This document shows positions 51,001 through 63,400 of a stretch of DNA of 64,000 nt, piece after piece (the stretch's first letter is position 1; every line of letters starts with the position of its first letter). The notes under the pieces were generated by a model that worked only from the letters and a program-made list of their open reading frames with translations, was not told where the DNA came from and made no database searches. The translations under genes and the position numbers were made by a program. Source of the stretch: Cruorifilaria tuberocauda (lineage: Eukaryota; Nematoda; Chromadorea; Rhabditida; Onchocercidae). Location of the stretch: assembly GCA_013365365.1 (NCBI GenBank), contig JABVXU010000001.1, forward strand, positions 1 to 64,000. The letters are read 5' to 3'.

Positions 51001-52898
51001 AAAAGACATCATCTTATTAAAAAAATATTGATACACTGAGAAAAACTAAAATTAGACATGAAACCATAGAAATTTGAATGAAATATATAAGATGAATTCA
51101 AAATTCATACCAACAACTCTTTGCATAAACTGTGGACGTTGTTGAGCAATATTACAGATACAAGTCAAACAAGTTAATAAATTGAGCGAGGATATATGTG
51201 CCGAAGAAATATGATCAAGCAAAGAATTGAAATTTAGAGCTGCTTCACTTTCCATTTTACGATATGAAATGAATCGATGGTCACGGCCAATTTCGTTTAA
51301 GCACATGTTATCACCACGACCTTTCTCACTTTCCTAGATAAGCTAGTAAAGTACAACAATATGTAAGCGAAAGTTTAAGATTTCGACACTAAAATATTCA
51401 AGTATAATGAAATTATGGAACAAAAAGATTCGAAAACCCAATTTACCTCCGTTCGTAGTGTTTGCGCAAGTATTACAGCTTCCAAGAATCTAATAGTTTG
51501 CGTGCGTATCCTGTAATATAAGTATTCATGAAAAACAAAATCGAGAGAAAGTCATTTAAAATAAAAACTAAAAAAATTAAAAGAAAGTTAAATAAAACTG
51601 CAGAACAAGTGCCATAAAAACCCTACCCTTCGTTATCGGAATCAATGTGCTGCATGATACGTCCTTTGAGCACCGAAAAAGCTTCCCAACACCGCGCAGT
51701 CTCAGCACTGCGTGATCCAGCTGCCCATTTTAAAATGAATGGATACAACTGCGAACACACTGTGATTACCTTCAAAAACAGTACCTCAAATTTTCAAAGT
51801 CAAAGAAAAAAATTCACTGTAAAGAAATGAAAACTTGATTAACTTGCTGCAGAACAATATATGTAAACGGGGCTTTAAATCTAATATATTTGAATTAAGT
51901 TATTGCCATACAAAGTTCATTCATCAACACACTTTAACTATTCAAAGATTATAAAAATAAGATGATATGTATCATTAAGATTAAGATGCTTGTTTTAAAC
52001 TGCTCTAAATATCAATACAAACTCAAATTAGTTTACAAATAAAATTCATAACAAAATTTCACCTTTTTAGTAACGGCCACTGTTCCCATGCCAGCAGTCT
52101 GAATAAGATATGAAAGCGAAACAACAGCCTTTTTCATCACTTCGCAATCTTTTTTACTACAATTAAACAGAGGTTACATAGAGAAAGTTGTATGCTAAAC
52201 TGTGAAATGTTTTGGCGTATAAACAAATTTTTAACGTACCAAGCTTTCTCAATAAAGGATGCAATGAAACAACGCATTTTTGAGTCATTTTCTACTACAA
52301 ATTCCAGCATTTCATCGAGGAAGTTGTCAAGAAGAGAACTGCTTTTATCTCTGTGCAGTATTAGCTCCTGCGCCTAAAAATATTTGTAAAATTAAAATGC
52401 AAATGATATTTTCTTAACATTGTCACGAAATTATTTGGGATAACTTCAGAATTTGACTCAGTTTTACTTCATTTATCAATTCTCGATGACTTAGTTGGTA
52501 CATTGAAAAAATTGTGATAAAGAAGTTGTCACAGTATAATGAAACTAGTTTCAGCGCATTGTTATTTTTACTTTTCTTCCTACCGATTTGTTTTATAAAA
52601 TTTTGATTAGAAATAAATACCCTATAAAGATGTTTGATACGAATATCCACTGATTTACCAGACGACTGATGTGCTTCGCGTATTTCATTTCCAATCTAGA
52701 AATTTTCATCCAAATTTTAATCTATCCTCGATTGTGGGGGATTCCTTCTTTCTTGGAATGTTGGCAGTTACTTACGAGATGCAATCAAATTTTCAGCAAA
52801 ATAAAAATTTGCCCAGAACTGAGGAATTAACAAAAGTATACAAGGAAAATATATTGAAATAAATTAACCTCTTCACTTGCATTCTCACTGTCTACCAT
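45050..52898 (-). CDS. SYMPK: Symplekin (mRNA 3'-end processing scaffold)
   Basis: Nuclear scaffold of the cleavage/polyadenylation and histone pre-mRNA processing machinery. 25 exons, 1,096 residues: 52869-52898, 52621-52695, 52240-52373, 52063-52156, 51627-51769, 51447-51510, 51111-51333, 50738-50910, 50466-50561, 50023-50202, 49771-49942, 49471-49568, 49243-49366, 48855-49041, 48601-48729, 48434-48515, 48175-48344, 47870-48092, 47398-47533, 47201-47301, 46919-47012, 46746-46847, 46356-46615, 45788-45958, 45050-45079. The N-terminal HEAT-like region has [19 protein letters not shown]; then [34 protein letters not shown], and an acidic, Lys-rich linker. The C-terminal domain has [56 protein letters not shown] and [16 protein letters not shown], all matching symplekin. 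The junction after exon 17 works only with a GC donor (AG|GCCAGT). The last 10-codon exon is inferred from phase alone. Confidence 0.94.
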
Positions 52899-53349
52899 TT
52901 TCACTCGTGTATATTCTCGTGATATTTTTCGTAGTGATCAATTCCTTCCTTTAAATGATCACATCTATGCATACCTGATAAATGTAGTCACCATCACACC
53001 AATTTCCCTCAGATTGTTATTTAGAACAGTAAATATAAAAAGGAGCGAGGTGTAGACAAGGTACATATAAATGTGTCATTTTCTAAACTTCTCAGAAACA
53101 AATAAGCGGAGAAATGAGCTATTTTTAAATATCTATTTCCAGGTCAAGCATATGAAAAAAATTTGGCAATACACTCCTCACTTCTGCAAACGTGTTTGTC
53201 AATCAATTTTTAGCGATTTACGCCCAAACCTGAATGCTTGAGATTCTGTGATTGAAGATGGAGTGTGAAAGACTTGATAGAAGTCTTAGCTCCGTATTTT
53301 TGTTTCGCAAGAAATTGCTTTGCGTCTGATATATCTATATTTTAGGACA
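52899..53349. promoter_or_regulatory. Bidirectional promoter region, symplekin / shugoshin
   Basis: Only 451 bp separate the outward-facing start codons of symplekin (minus) and shugoshin (plus), so the promoters must share or abut. On the shugoshin side a TTTTAG acceptor lies 5 bases before the ATG, as in spliced-leader addition. No named factor site is claimed. Confidence 0.5.
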
Positions 53350-55695
53350 ATGGCCACTACCAACACCGATGAGAATAATCCAAGTTTATTCGAGACGTTC
53401 AACAATAAACTGAGTAAATTTGATTTCATTACTTTCCAAAAACTAAAAGTATTTGATACTGCGTATTTATCGGAGGCAATATTATGTTTCATTGTCCATT
53501 GAATCATTTATTTATTTTCTGACAGTGAAGCTTGCCAGCTGGAACTAAATCATATATGGGAAATAAAATTGCTTCGGAAGTAAACTGAAGTAAATATTAC
53601 AGAATTAAGAAAGTGATCATTTTAGATACCATCCGATCGAATCGTTCATTAGTTGCTGCTAATCAACAACTTCGCATTCAGCTTGCATTCGCTAAAGCAG
53701 AAATCAATCGATTGCAAAATGAAATTGTTGACTTACAAAGACGAATTACAGGACTGGAATCAACGAGTGATGAGGAACGCATCGAAATGATTGTGAAAAG
53801 GCGATTACAGGTTTGTTGCTTCATTATTGTAGTTTCAAGTTTTTTTGATAAATCATTACATTAATTAAACTAATCAGGTTTAGATAAACTGATTGAGGGA
53901 GAAAAGGTGGGTAGTGGATAAAATGTCGTTATTCGAATCACATTACATAGTGATATTCCTCAAAGAATGTTTAAATTGCGTTATTTTCTTTTTTTTGACA
54001 GAGAATACCTCAACAGTACTTTCGTGTATTTGTTTTTGTTTTCAATTCAAACAAGTGCAAGAACTAAGCGAAAAATTTTATTCTGCAGCAAAGAGTACAG
54101 CACTTGAAATCTATAGCCAACCGTACAATGCAATACATGGAAAAAACAAAAGCAGATTTCGATCATGCGGCAGGTCGTCTCGATCACATTACGTCAGTGA
54201 AATTTATTTTTATGTATCGTTTATTAATTAATTATCTTATTCTGTGATGAAATCAATTGACTTTTTAGATTATCAAATAATTTTGATACCATTTACGGCG
54301 AAGAAGCCAGTCAAAGTGTTGGGGCATCATTATCATGCGGAACAGGTTTCCTTATCATGTTTTATCAGTTCTTTTTTTTACAATTTGTATCTTTAATATA
54401 AACTTCCGTATAGCTAATTTTGCAAACATTATTCAAGAGGACGAAATCGTTGGACGTAATGTGAAGCGGCCATCTCCTCTTGAAGCTGTGGAAGAGGTGA
54501 ATTATTTGTCTCTTTATTATTTTTTCTCTTTGAAGGCATAATTTGAATTAAATTTTTTTTGATGTAATATAACTATTAATATGCAATTGGTTGGTTTAAA
54601 TCGGTATTATTTCCAATGTTCAGGATGTTTACGGTGAGATGGATGAAAATGAAGATATCATTTTTGATAGAAATTTGATCATGCCCATAAATGGCGATGG
54701 GTCTAAACGATTACCAGTTAGTCGCACATCTAGTCGTAATAATCGACGAGAAACTTTTTTTGTCAAAGAAGAATCTCGTGAATTTGGTCAGCTTTCCCTT
54801 AAATGATAAAATTTCAGAAAGATTTAAACTTTTCTCAAATCATCGCTTTTCCTGAAGGATTTTAATCAATAATTCCCAGTTTGAATTTCCGAGGAAAATT
54901 ATTGTTTTTCGCATTTTCAGATGATGATACTGAAACCTCGTTCATTAAAGTATCTTTTCCTGAAACGAATCAGACAGTTTATTCTTCCTCGACTCAGAAC
55001 CATGAAGGTCGTCCACCTTATATCTTGAGTATTGTTTATTTTGCTTCTCCATTTCTGTTTGAAATTTTAAAGTGTTCAGATCAAATTAAAATAAATTGTG
55101 TTCAGATCCACCGGCAATTGCTGTTCTAACGGAGCCTATAACGCCTACTACATTCTCTGTACTTAAAAACCCAACTGTATTCTCTAAACTTGAAACACCA
55201 ACTGCGAGCTTTAGATCTAGATCCTTGAAATCGAAGGCAGCGCACGATGAAAGTACTCCAGCGAGGAATAGTAAAGTTAGGAAATCTGAAATCGTTACGC
55301 ATAGCAAGACGAAGAGAAAATTTGCAATTGATGGGATTTCAAGGTAAGTCATTTTTCTAAAAAATGTGATAATATCGATCATCATTTTTCTAAATTCCAA
55401 AGAAATAAGTTAGTTAATTGCTTAAAAAAGTGCAAGCAATATCAATGAGAAGCATCTAGACATCTAATGACTTCCTTATTGCAGAAGCTATAAAAAAAGC
55501 TCGAAAAATAATGCAAAAGTTACGAAGGAAACCAGCAAATTGTTGATAATGCCATCGTCAAAATCTTCTACCGGCGTTCTCAGCGCATCAAATTTAAATG
55601 AAAGTGTTCGATGTAAACGTGCTGCTGCAGCTAAAATACCGTCTTTCAAAGAGCCAAGCTTAGTAACTAAAATGCGGAATCCGAATGTTAATTGA
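53350..55695 (+). CDS. sgo-1: Shugoshin-like centromeric cohesion protector
   Basis: Shugoshin recruits PP2A to centromeres and guards cohesin from early removal (family knowledge). Nine exons: 53350-53413, 53626-53810, 54089-54192, 54269-54345, 54438-54496, 54624-54786, 54921-55007, 55106-55343, 55485-55695; 395 residues. Residues about 20-85 form the expected N-terminal coiled coil: SNRSLVAANQQLRIQLAFAK then EINRLQNEIVDLQRRI, with the NxxLxxANQxLR pattern of shugoshins. The middle is Ser/Thr-rich, unordered and basic. The C terminus RCKRAAAAKIPSFKEPSL followed by VTKMRNP matches the short shugoshin C-terminal motif (basic run, then EPSL and K-M/L-R), which binds phosphorylated H2A. Exon 1 was ended at 53413 because the later donor leads to a stop; exon 3 was chosen for phase and helical character. 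An AATAAA lies at 55930. Very divergent outside the two ends, as usual for the family. Confidence 0.85.
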
Positions 55696-56675
55696 TACAT
55701 TCAGTAATAGGAGATTGGGAAGAACGGGGAAAAACGAAATATTTTATTGGACGTAAGCTATAATTTTTCGAAATTAGATTTTTGGCGCTGAGATTGCTAA
55801 ATGTTCGTTTAAATTATTGTATACTGTATTTTAAGAAGTTGCACGCTTTAAAAAAGCAAATAGTTTTTTGCTGTCGAATTTTATGTTTGTCACTATAATC
55901 AATTGTAATTTATAGCCATATCGTTTTAAAATAAATCTCTTCAATCTCTTACATTTTATATGTTATTACGTGTCTGATTGCATAAGATGAATCGTTCTCC
56001 AGGAATTTTTATTGTAACGTGATCTGAAAATGGATCCTAATACTTATTGAGCTATTTGTTTGATTTGCATAGGTCGTTTGTCATAAACAATTTTACGGAA
56101 TAATCACTTGTTGCTTTAAACAAATAGAAGGAGGTTCCAGTTCGAACTGATTGAACTTTATTTCTCCATGATTTACCATCTATGACGTTTATAGTTTCCA
56201 AGATTAAAATGGAATTGAAGTATAGATTGTATTCGAGATAATGTAGAGCCTGAATTGAGATCTCAAGTTTGGTAGGCTAAAGGGATCCTAACAATTAACG
56301 TAAATTTTTATTACATTAATGGTGTTTGTACATAACAGAAGTATAAGAAAGGATGCTGCATTTCTATGCTAAGCTTATTCATAGGATGAAAACGTTCCTG
56401 TTTTAATCTTTTGGCAGCAGATTGCTGACATCATTTTGCAAAAACTTGGTTCATCTGTGCATTCTTTTTGTCATAAATAATTTAGTACAGACAAATAGTT
56501 TTCAAATTTGAACAACTGAACTTAGAATTGCATGATAAAGGTAATGCAACAGATGCAATTCCCGAAATGTCGAACATTTAGTAATGAAGTTTCTTGAAGT
56601 AATCACTGGAGTAGTGTCACACTTGTGAAGAATTCATAAATTTCAGATCGTTGTTTGAAATCGCCATTATTGTTA
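55696..56675. other. Spacer between shugoshin and RMC1
   Basis: 980 bp on the plus strand. A polyadenylation hexamer AATAAA at 55930-55935 fits the shugoshin 3' end. A TTTCAG at 56641-56646, about 30 bases before the RMC1 ATG, could be its trans-splice acceptor. Nothing else is recognised. Confidence 0.45.
55930..55935 (+). terminator. Likely shugoshin polyadenylation signal
   Basis: AATAAA hexamer 235 bases after the stop codon, within AT-rich 3' flank. The placement is typical for a nematode 3' UTR; no cleavage site is known. Confidence 0.45.
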
Positions 56676-59600
56676 ATGCTTCATATAGGTGAACCTCATG
56701 TCATTTTCGAGTCGGGAAGTGCGCTGAGTGAAATCTTTTATGATGATGTTAACAAAAAGGTAACAGTATCTGAAAAAAATAAATTAGCAAAAAGTTTGAG
56801 TTAAGTGTGTGAAATAATGTGGTCGTTTCACCTCATTAGCAGTATTTAAAATTGTTAGATTTGCAGAGATTGTAGTGTTACCGATCGTTTTAAATTTTTG
56901 GTATATTTTCATTTAGATTGTAACAGTTCGTGGCGATGATGTTGTTGAAGTAAAAGCCTATGGACTAGAATTAAGTGAGATCGTTTCATTCCGGTAATTT
57001 TAATTTTTAAACTTGAAATACCATTGGTAAGTGTCGTTGTTTCCTGCAATAAATCCATTCTTTTGAATCACAATATCTGGTTGTTTCAAGGATTGAAGTG
57101 ATTGTATTGTTTTATTTTCTTAACTTTTAGTTAACCTTTCTGTGTGGTAAATGAATTTTGTTGAAAATATTATTTGAGAATAATATCTTGCTGAGGAGGA
57201 TACAGCTTTTTCGACTGTATTTGTTAATGAATATTTAAGACTGAAGAACAGGAGTAGAATTCGAGCAATCAAATTTTCTCCAGATAAATGCTTAATATGT
57301 GTGCAGTATGATGAATCTGCTGTTGTAAGTTTTTTCTAATAATTGAAATTAAAGGGTACTTATAATGCACAGAAAAATACCTATTCAACAGCAGATTCTT
57401 AATGTTAACATCATTGGAAGAGTAGCAGTATGGAGTCTGGTTCATGATTAATACTAAGATTCAAAACTTATAAAATCGGCTGAGTTTTCTAAATTTAATT
57501 TTTCAATAAATTCAGTAGTTATGAAGAATATGGTAAACAATGATTTTATGATAGTTTATATTAAAATAAAAATATATACTTTTTAAGGATTTTATAAACC
57601 TCATAAATATTAATACTGATACTTTATCTACGTGTTTCTCACAACCAGCGAAAAATCGTTCAGCACATATCATTGGCCTGGAATGGATTCTAAACAGCCA
57701 GATTCTCTATATTACAAATCAGGTTTTTATTTAGCTTTTAGTTTGCTTATCATTATAAATTTTGCCTTTTTTTTGTTTTGCAGAACTTTTTTTAATAAAC
57801 TAAATGTGGGTGAATTCACTTTTTCACTTAGCGATGCCGCTTTCATACGGCTTTTTTAGGGATTGGAACTGTATCAGGTGAATCGAGAGAAGAAGTCAGT
57901 CAAGCTGTTAAAATCATACAATATTTCCTTATATTGGTATTTATATTATGTAAGTTTTAATATCTATACTTTGTATCTCTCCTAAATTTGCATTTATTAG
58001 ACATTCTTCTGATTATTGTAAGGAAATTCTGAGAAATATTCATAAAGATGATTTTTTTGCTTTTTTGATTTTTATAATTTCTGTTTGATAATTTCAGCCT
58101 TACTCACAACTGCTTATTGTATCATGTGGAGTTGCCGGTGCTTTATTAAATCCTTTTGTTATTCAGGTTCTATTACTAACTTTTTATTCGTTAAGAAAGA
58201 AGATGAAAGTTAAATTTGATATCATAAAGATTTAAACAGTCTACCCCAAGTTAATCGCACTATCATAATTTAGAATGGGAGTATATATCGATTGATGAAG
58301 TTCGAAGTTGAGTTTGGTCATTCAAATACAAGAGCGCGATTGTTGGAACGAGAAGTATTCATCATATCTATGTTTGTTATCCTTTTTTATTCCAAAATTC
58401 TTGATGGAATCATATCCAAACTATTATATCGTTTTATTTTTAAGAATTTTATTTGGTTAGTTGGGTTGTTTATTAATATTTTAAATATTAATGAGGGAAT
58501 GTTAAAGTGAAGAATTTACTTCCTAATTACTTTAGGTTTCAGTAAACTTTTCTTTTAGTGCCTCGCACATAAAAATATTTCTGAATATTTAGTTCATCAT
58601 CCCTTTCCAACAAAAAGTCAAGTCTTTCACAGAGCAGCATTTGTTGAATGAGATTCTCCAGAACAGATACAGTCTCGTTATCTAGAGATTCCAGTAATTG
58701 TGGAGCAATATGTAAATATTAGCTTTAATCTCTTGCATATTTTTCCAGTTATAATGCATTATATATAGCGGTGTTGCGCAATGGCACTCATGATTCTACT
58801 AGTTCCGACATTGCTTTGTATAAAATGTGTATGGATAGGACGGAAGTACCAAAACTTGCTCACATCTTGCATTTGGGTATGGTCGGAGCCTTTGCTTTGC
58901 ACGGATTTCATAACTTGATTGTTGTGCACCATAAAGTAATATTTTAAATTCGAATTAAAAAAATTCTGTTGCTTCAATTGTATTATTTATATTAAAAGAT
59001 TGCGACAAATGTCATACGTTAGAAGATTCTGATATATTCACCATTTGCACTTACACTCTATCCAATCTGTTGTGTTCTCATTTTATTGTGCTTTCAGAGT
59101 TCAAAAACGTCATTAATTTTCGATATTGGTTTGGGAGAAGTTTCAGAAAATGGTTGCATTTTATATCCACTTTATAAAACTTCTTTAAGCTGTTTGGATT
59201 CGCTGCAGGCCAAATTTAATCACGAATTCAAATTATACAGTCCTTTTTGGGTGATGTTCCAACCAAACTTTATTACGGATGCAAGTGTTGGTGTTTTCAC
59301 ATCGGTGTCATTAGATCCAGTCGAAGCTGAAAATTATATTGAGGATAAAGTAATTTCTTTATTGAGATTTCAGTTATGAATTAATATACGTTTTTAGTGG
59401 TCCAAATCTAATAAGAAGTGCACAAAATGAAAAAAAAAAATCCTATTTATACTGATGAAACTCTTTCAGTATCAGTACTTACGTTTCCTGTATAATAGAT
59501 GTATTCCAAAGTCGATATTTCTGGAAATTTTGAGACATTGCATAGTTACTAATAAACTGAGATTGAAACAACTGGAAAATGTTTTTAATTGGTTCGCGAA

Positions 59601-61405
59601 AGCGCTTGCTAAACGTTATCTACCAATCTCGAGACACGGCGGTAATTTCATTGCGCATTTCATCTTCGGAATCTTTTTTTTACCTTTCTAATATTTGTAA
59701 TGTTTGGAATATATTTGCAAACGTATGTTTATAGCAATATGCCGTTATATCAGTTTATACATGGAGAAATTTTGATAGCTTCAAAAGTTTTAATCACTCT
59801 TTCTTGAGAACATTTGTTGCCTATTTTAGATAAACTTCATTTCCTAAGGCAGAAAATGAAGCAATGCATGTTACATTTACTTCCCTTTTTTTTGCATTGT
59901 TAGTTTGCATGGCAGGCAACAGTATTATTTCTTCGAATTCTGCAGATAATGGTGCAAAATATACTTTAATGGCCGAACATTACGAAGAAATTGATATTGA
60001 ACAAGGAGATGTTGTAGGTAATTTGTTTCTGCTACCAGATGATTATACTTTAAATCAAAAACAGCGTTTTCTGCAATATATGTTACGCTATCTTACAGCT
60101 TTGCGAGAAAACAAATTGGAAGTACAGGTTCACTTTTTTTTGTTCAACCATTTGTCAGTGAAGCTTAGCTATCCTACGAATTTGTACCATGAAGCCCGAA
60201 GTGCATGTAGTTTATGAGGCTTTTTGAAAGCTCAAAGTTGAAAGAAAATTTTTGTTCACTTCTTACCTAGTCAATGTGATTTCTTCCCAAATACATATGA
60301 TAGAAAGCCAATGGTTCCTGTTTTCGAAATCTGTTTTGTCTGTCCTGTTTGGAAGAGTTTATTGCCACAAGCTACTGTTTCGTGATACTGAAATTTTTGC
60401 AAGCAAGTATATATATGTAACTCAATTGGCAAAAATCTAATCATGGGATTCATCAGTGTAAATCCAAAGATTTTTTGCTTATTTTTATTGTGCCCAATTT
60501 TTTAGCCTTATTTTCTAAATGAAATATTGGTACCGACTATGATTACGGTGGGACAGCTGGAAAGACTTCATCAGTTTCTTCTATATCGCATTATTCCAGA
60601 CTCTAAACAACTTGTTTGTTTCATGTCTCTGAAATTTATTTATTAATAGTTTTATCAATTCAAAATCAAACAGTGTTCACTACAGCTTCCACTTTAATTT
60701 CAATTATCCATTATTTCACACTTGACTTAAATCAAAAAAGCTCGTATTTTCCAAGAATTTATTTAAATGAATTACTAATTTTTAGGCATTTCAACTTCTT
60801 TCTCACGAAGCGAAATATTCTCCATTGGTTCAACTCGTTTTAGATATGCTGTCTAGGCTTGGCACTGCTACCGAAGAAATTGTTGAAATTTTAATAGCTA
60901 GAAGTCTGGTTGTAGAAGCTATCAGGTCAACATATTAATATTTTGTTGAATCGATCCCAAGATAGGACTTCATATATAATAAAATTAAATTGCAAAACAT
61001 GTATTAGCATCATTTGCAGATTCCTAGAAAGTTTGCAGTCGGCAGATAAGATGAATGGCTTAAAGCTCATTGAGAGTGCCTGGAAAGAAAATCGTTTAGT
61101 TCGTTATGCTGTTTTTTCATACTTTCTTGAACGTGGTTCGAAAGCTAGAAATTTCAGTACAAATTGTTAGTTTCTTTCTATTGCAATTTGGTTAGTTAAT
61201 GAAAAGTTGCTCTGTTTTTGTGTGAACAAATAAAATAGGTTTTGTAGCAATATGTAAATACTTAGTAATTGTTGTCATAATAAAGAAATGTTTTGCATTT
61301 TCAGCCGGGCAGTTCGAAGAATTTTTGAAGAAATTCGAAAACTTATTTGATGAAGAAGAGATTAAAGCTGCCGGCAAAGATTTCCATTTCTTGAATACTT
61401 CCTGA
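56676..61405 (+). CDS. RMC1: RMC1 (Mic1), regulator of Mon1-Ccz1
   Basis: Subunit of the metazoan Mon1-Ccz1-RMC1 complex, the guanine-nucleotide exchange factor for Rab7 in late endosome, autophagy and lysosome traffic (family knowledge). Fifteen exons: 56676-56759, 56917-56993, 57240-57324, 57588-57722, 57860-57949, 58098-58166, 58274-58371, 58749-58935, 59098-59349, 59470-59641, 59904-60127, 60506-60613, 60786-60925, 61020-61165, 61305-61405; 655 residues, nearly the human length of about 657. Diagnostic blocks: AHIIGLEWILNSQILYITNQ, GLELYQVNREKKSVKLLKSY, NLIVVHHK, KLYSPFWVMFQPNFI, and in the C-terminal Mic1 domain LVLDMLSRLGTATEEIVEIL (human LDMLKRLSTANDEIVEVL). N-terminal half propeller-like, C-terminal half helical. 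The ATG at 56676 precedes the family start by a few residues; all phases close with GT-AG introns. Exon 7 was extended to 58371 because that alone restores frame and similarity (EREVFIISIYNALYIA). Confidence 0.95.
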
Positions 61406-62701
61406 AATGAAAATTTGTAGCAGCATTGGGAATTTTTAACTCTGAATATATTTGTCTTTCATCGTATAAAGAGTTCAGCTGAAAGAGCTAGAATAACATC
61501 GCTATAGCACTGCATCAAGCAAGTACATAGGACCTGCTTGATAATTTTTTTACATTACCATCTGCTTGATAATTTGTTTCGTTACTCTAAAAAATGACAA
61601 GTTTGGGCACACGTCAAATCTCCAAAATAGTCAGATTTGATTCGTTTAATCTTTAGCGATTTATCGAAACTGTTCCTACTCTCCACTTATATTGCTCAAA
61701 AATAAAAAAAAAAAATTATCTTTCAAAGTGTGTAATATTTGTTATTTCGTTTTGAAAAACGATTTCCACATTTGAAGGAAAATTTTTTTCGAAATGATAC
61801 AAACACCTATAAAATGTGCAAAGATTTTCTGTCTCTATGCAAACAATACATTATGATAAGAAATAAGTCAGTTGATGAATAAGTTTCCTCTCATAATAGA
61901 CACCTACGAATAAAAGCTAAAAGGCAATTACTTTTCAAAAAAGCTAGAAATTACGCTGGAATATAGTGTATTGGAAACTTCGTATCATAACTTCTAGTGT
62001 ATTAATTACAAAATGTTTCTTTTTTGCAACAGTTATATGTTATAGAACTCTGCACTCTTTCATTCTGATAACCAGGCGTTGCAAATAAAGTTTTCCGGTA
62101 TGCCCAGGTAGTGTTACACTTGAATAATTACTTTTGTTCGGGTTAGCACTTCAACTGAAAATAATGTAGTAGTTAATCATTTCCCAATCCCACTGTCTGC
62201 AAGATATTAAAAACTATAAAAATAAATTCCGTTGGTTATCAAGTTTCGTCATCTGTCTTAGAAAAGTAAACTTTCTATAAAAATAAATGACAATAGAAAA
62301 GCAATATTGATTATACATCTGAAAAAAACCTGGAATTTACAATATTCAGAACAGCCTTGCCACTATGATTTTGTTAATTTATATCAGCTCAGACAGCAAG
62401 CCAAAAATTCCGTCTTCATATCGTGCGCACAGATACAGTTCGACCCACTCAAATTTGTTTAGTAAAAAAAAATGAAACATTTAATCAAGAGAATGTAAGA
62501 AAGTTTATGAATCCCATAGTCCCATAGAGATTTCGTGGATGGATTTTGATATTAAAAACTAAGTTCGAAAGGGATTCATGAAGAAAATAGTAAATATGAC
62601 TAGAGTGATAAATGGGGGCCGCAAAAGACTTTGACAAATTCAATTCCAACTCTATTAAATGCTTTCTGTACAATTTCTCATTTAAATTGAAAACTAATGC
62701 C
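61406..62701. other. Intergenic region, nothing seen
   Basis: 1.3 kb of AT-rich DNA between the RMC1 stop and the minus-strand ankyrin relic. It presumably includes the RMC1 3' UTR. No exon, RNA gene or repeat recognised. Confidence 0.45.
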
Positions 62702-62900
62702 TTAAGTTAACATGCATTTGACTGCGTCGACGTGTTCTGCACTTTCCACTATACGTAAAATATTACATCCGTTGTAGTCAATAGCTGAAAGATTAGTTCC
62801 ATTTTCACGAAGTGCATTGAACATTTCGACATTATCGCTGTCAGCTGCGTGATATAATAATTGTGCATTTCATATGATTTAGGTACAGAGATCTTGCCGT
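62702..62900 (-). pseudogene. Frameshifted last ankyrin exon, ASPG-like
   Basis: Minus-strand segment after a TTTTGCAG acceptor at 62901-62908. It starts in one frame as GKISVPKSYEM, then continues in another as AQLLYHAADSDNVEMFNAL, ENGTNLSAIDYNGCNILRIV and EHVDAVKCML before a stop at 62702. Joined, this parallels the last ankyrin repeats of animal 60-kDa L-asparaginase/lysophospholipase (ASPG: a LSTQELEEAG-like linker, then an ankyrin repeat with A-DL-YDG-ALH). The frames differ by one base near 62867, so the exon as written is broken: either a pseudogene or a one-base assembly error. The catalytic asparaginase domain was not found in the window; it would lie to the right, upstream on this strand. 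Confidence 0.45.
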
Positions 62901-63249
62901 CTGCAAAACTGAGACATTTTAATTATAGTTAGGAAAATTTAATTTTTTAGAAAAAAGACACGGAAAAATTTTCATAAAATTTCCTTCGTAAATCCACACT
63001 GAAATGTCTTTGCTTTTGTTACGATTAATTTGCCTTTGATATTCTCGATCATTATTACATTCTTTGAAAATTCCTAACAGTATAGACATTAATAGACAAA
63101 CTGCACCAGGTGTAGGTTAACAAATCTGGTCGTTGAAATTTTCTAGTCTAAACCGATGTCAAACAGTAAAAAAAGCAAGAAGTGCTTGCATTTATTTATA
63201 TTTTTTTCGAACGATCAAATATATGCAAAAATCGAAATTTAGATTTCTT

Positions 63250-63400
63250 CACATAAGCATAACATGGATATAAACGTGATATGCCAACCTTTCCTGCCAA
63301 ATTTTGAACATCTATCGCCTATGAACAATTAATGCAATGTCGATCAATAGCTCCTTTCAAATCATCTGTTATATCTGTTTAATGGGATGACATATTAATG
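63250..63400 (-). pseudogene. Possible older ankyrin-repeat relic
   Basis: In one minus-strand frame this reads TDDLKGAIDRHCINCS, a stop, then AIDVQNLAGKVGISRLY. AIDVQN.AGK.G.S.L resembles a worn ankyrin repeat (GVDVN..D..G.SPL), placed where the preceding repeat of the ASPG-like gene would be. Internal stops on both sides argue against a working exon. The similarity is weak. Confidence 0.25.

Noticed and set aside
57630..57650. GT..AG-bounded 17-nt 'intron' in RMC1 exon 4
   Set aside because: Too short to splice; read-through gives a continuous family-like sequence (STCFSQPAKNRSAHIIG).
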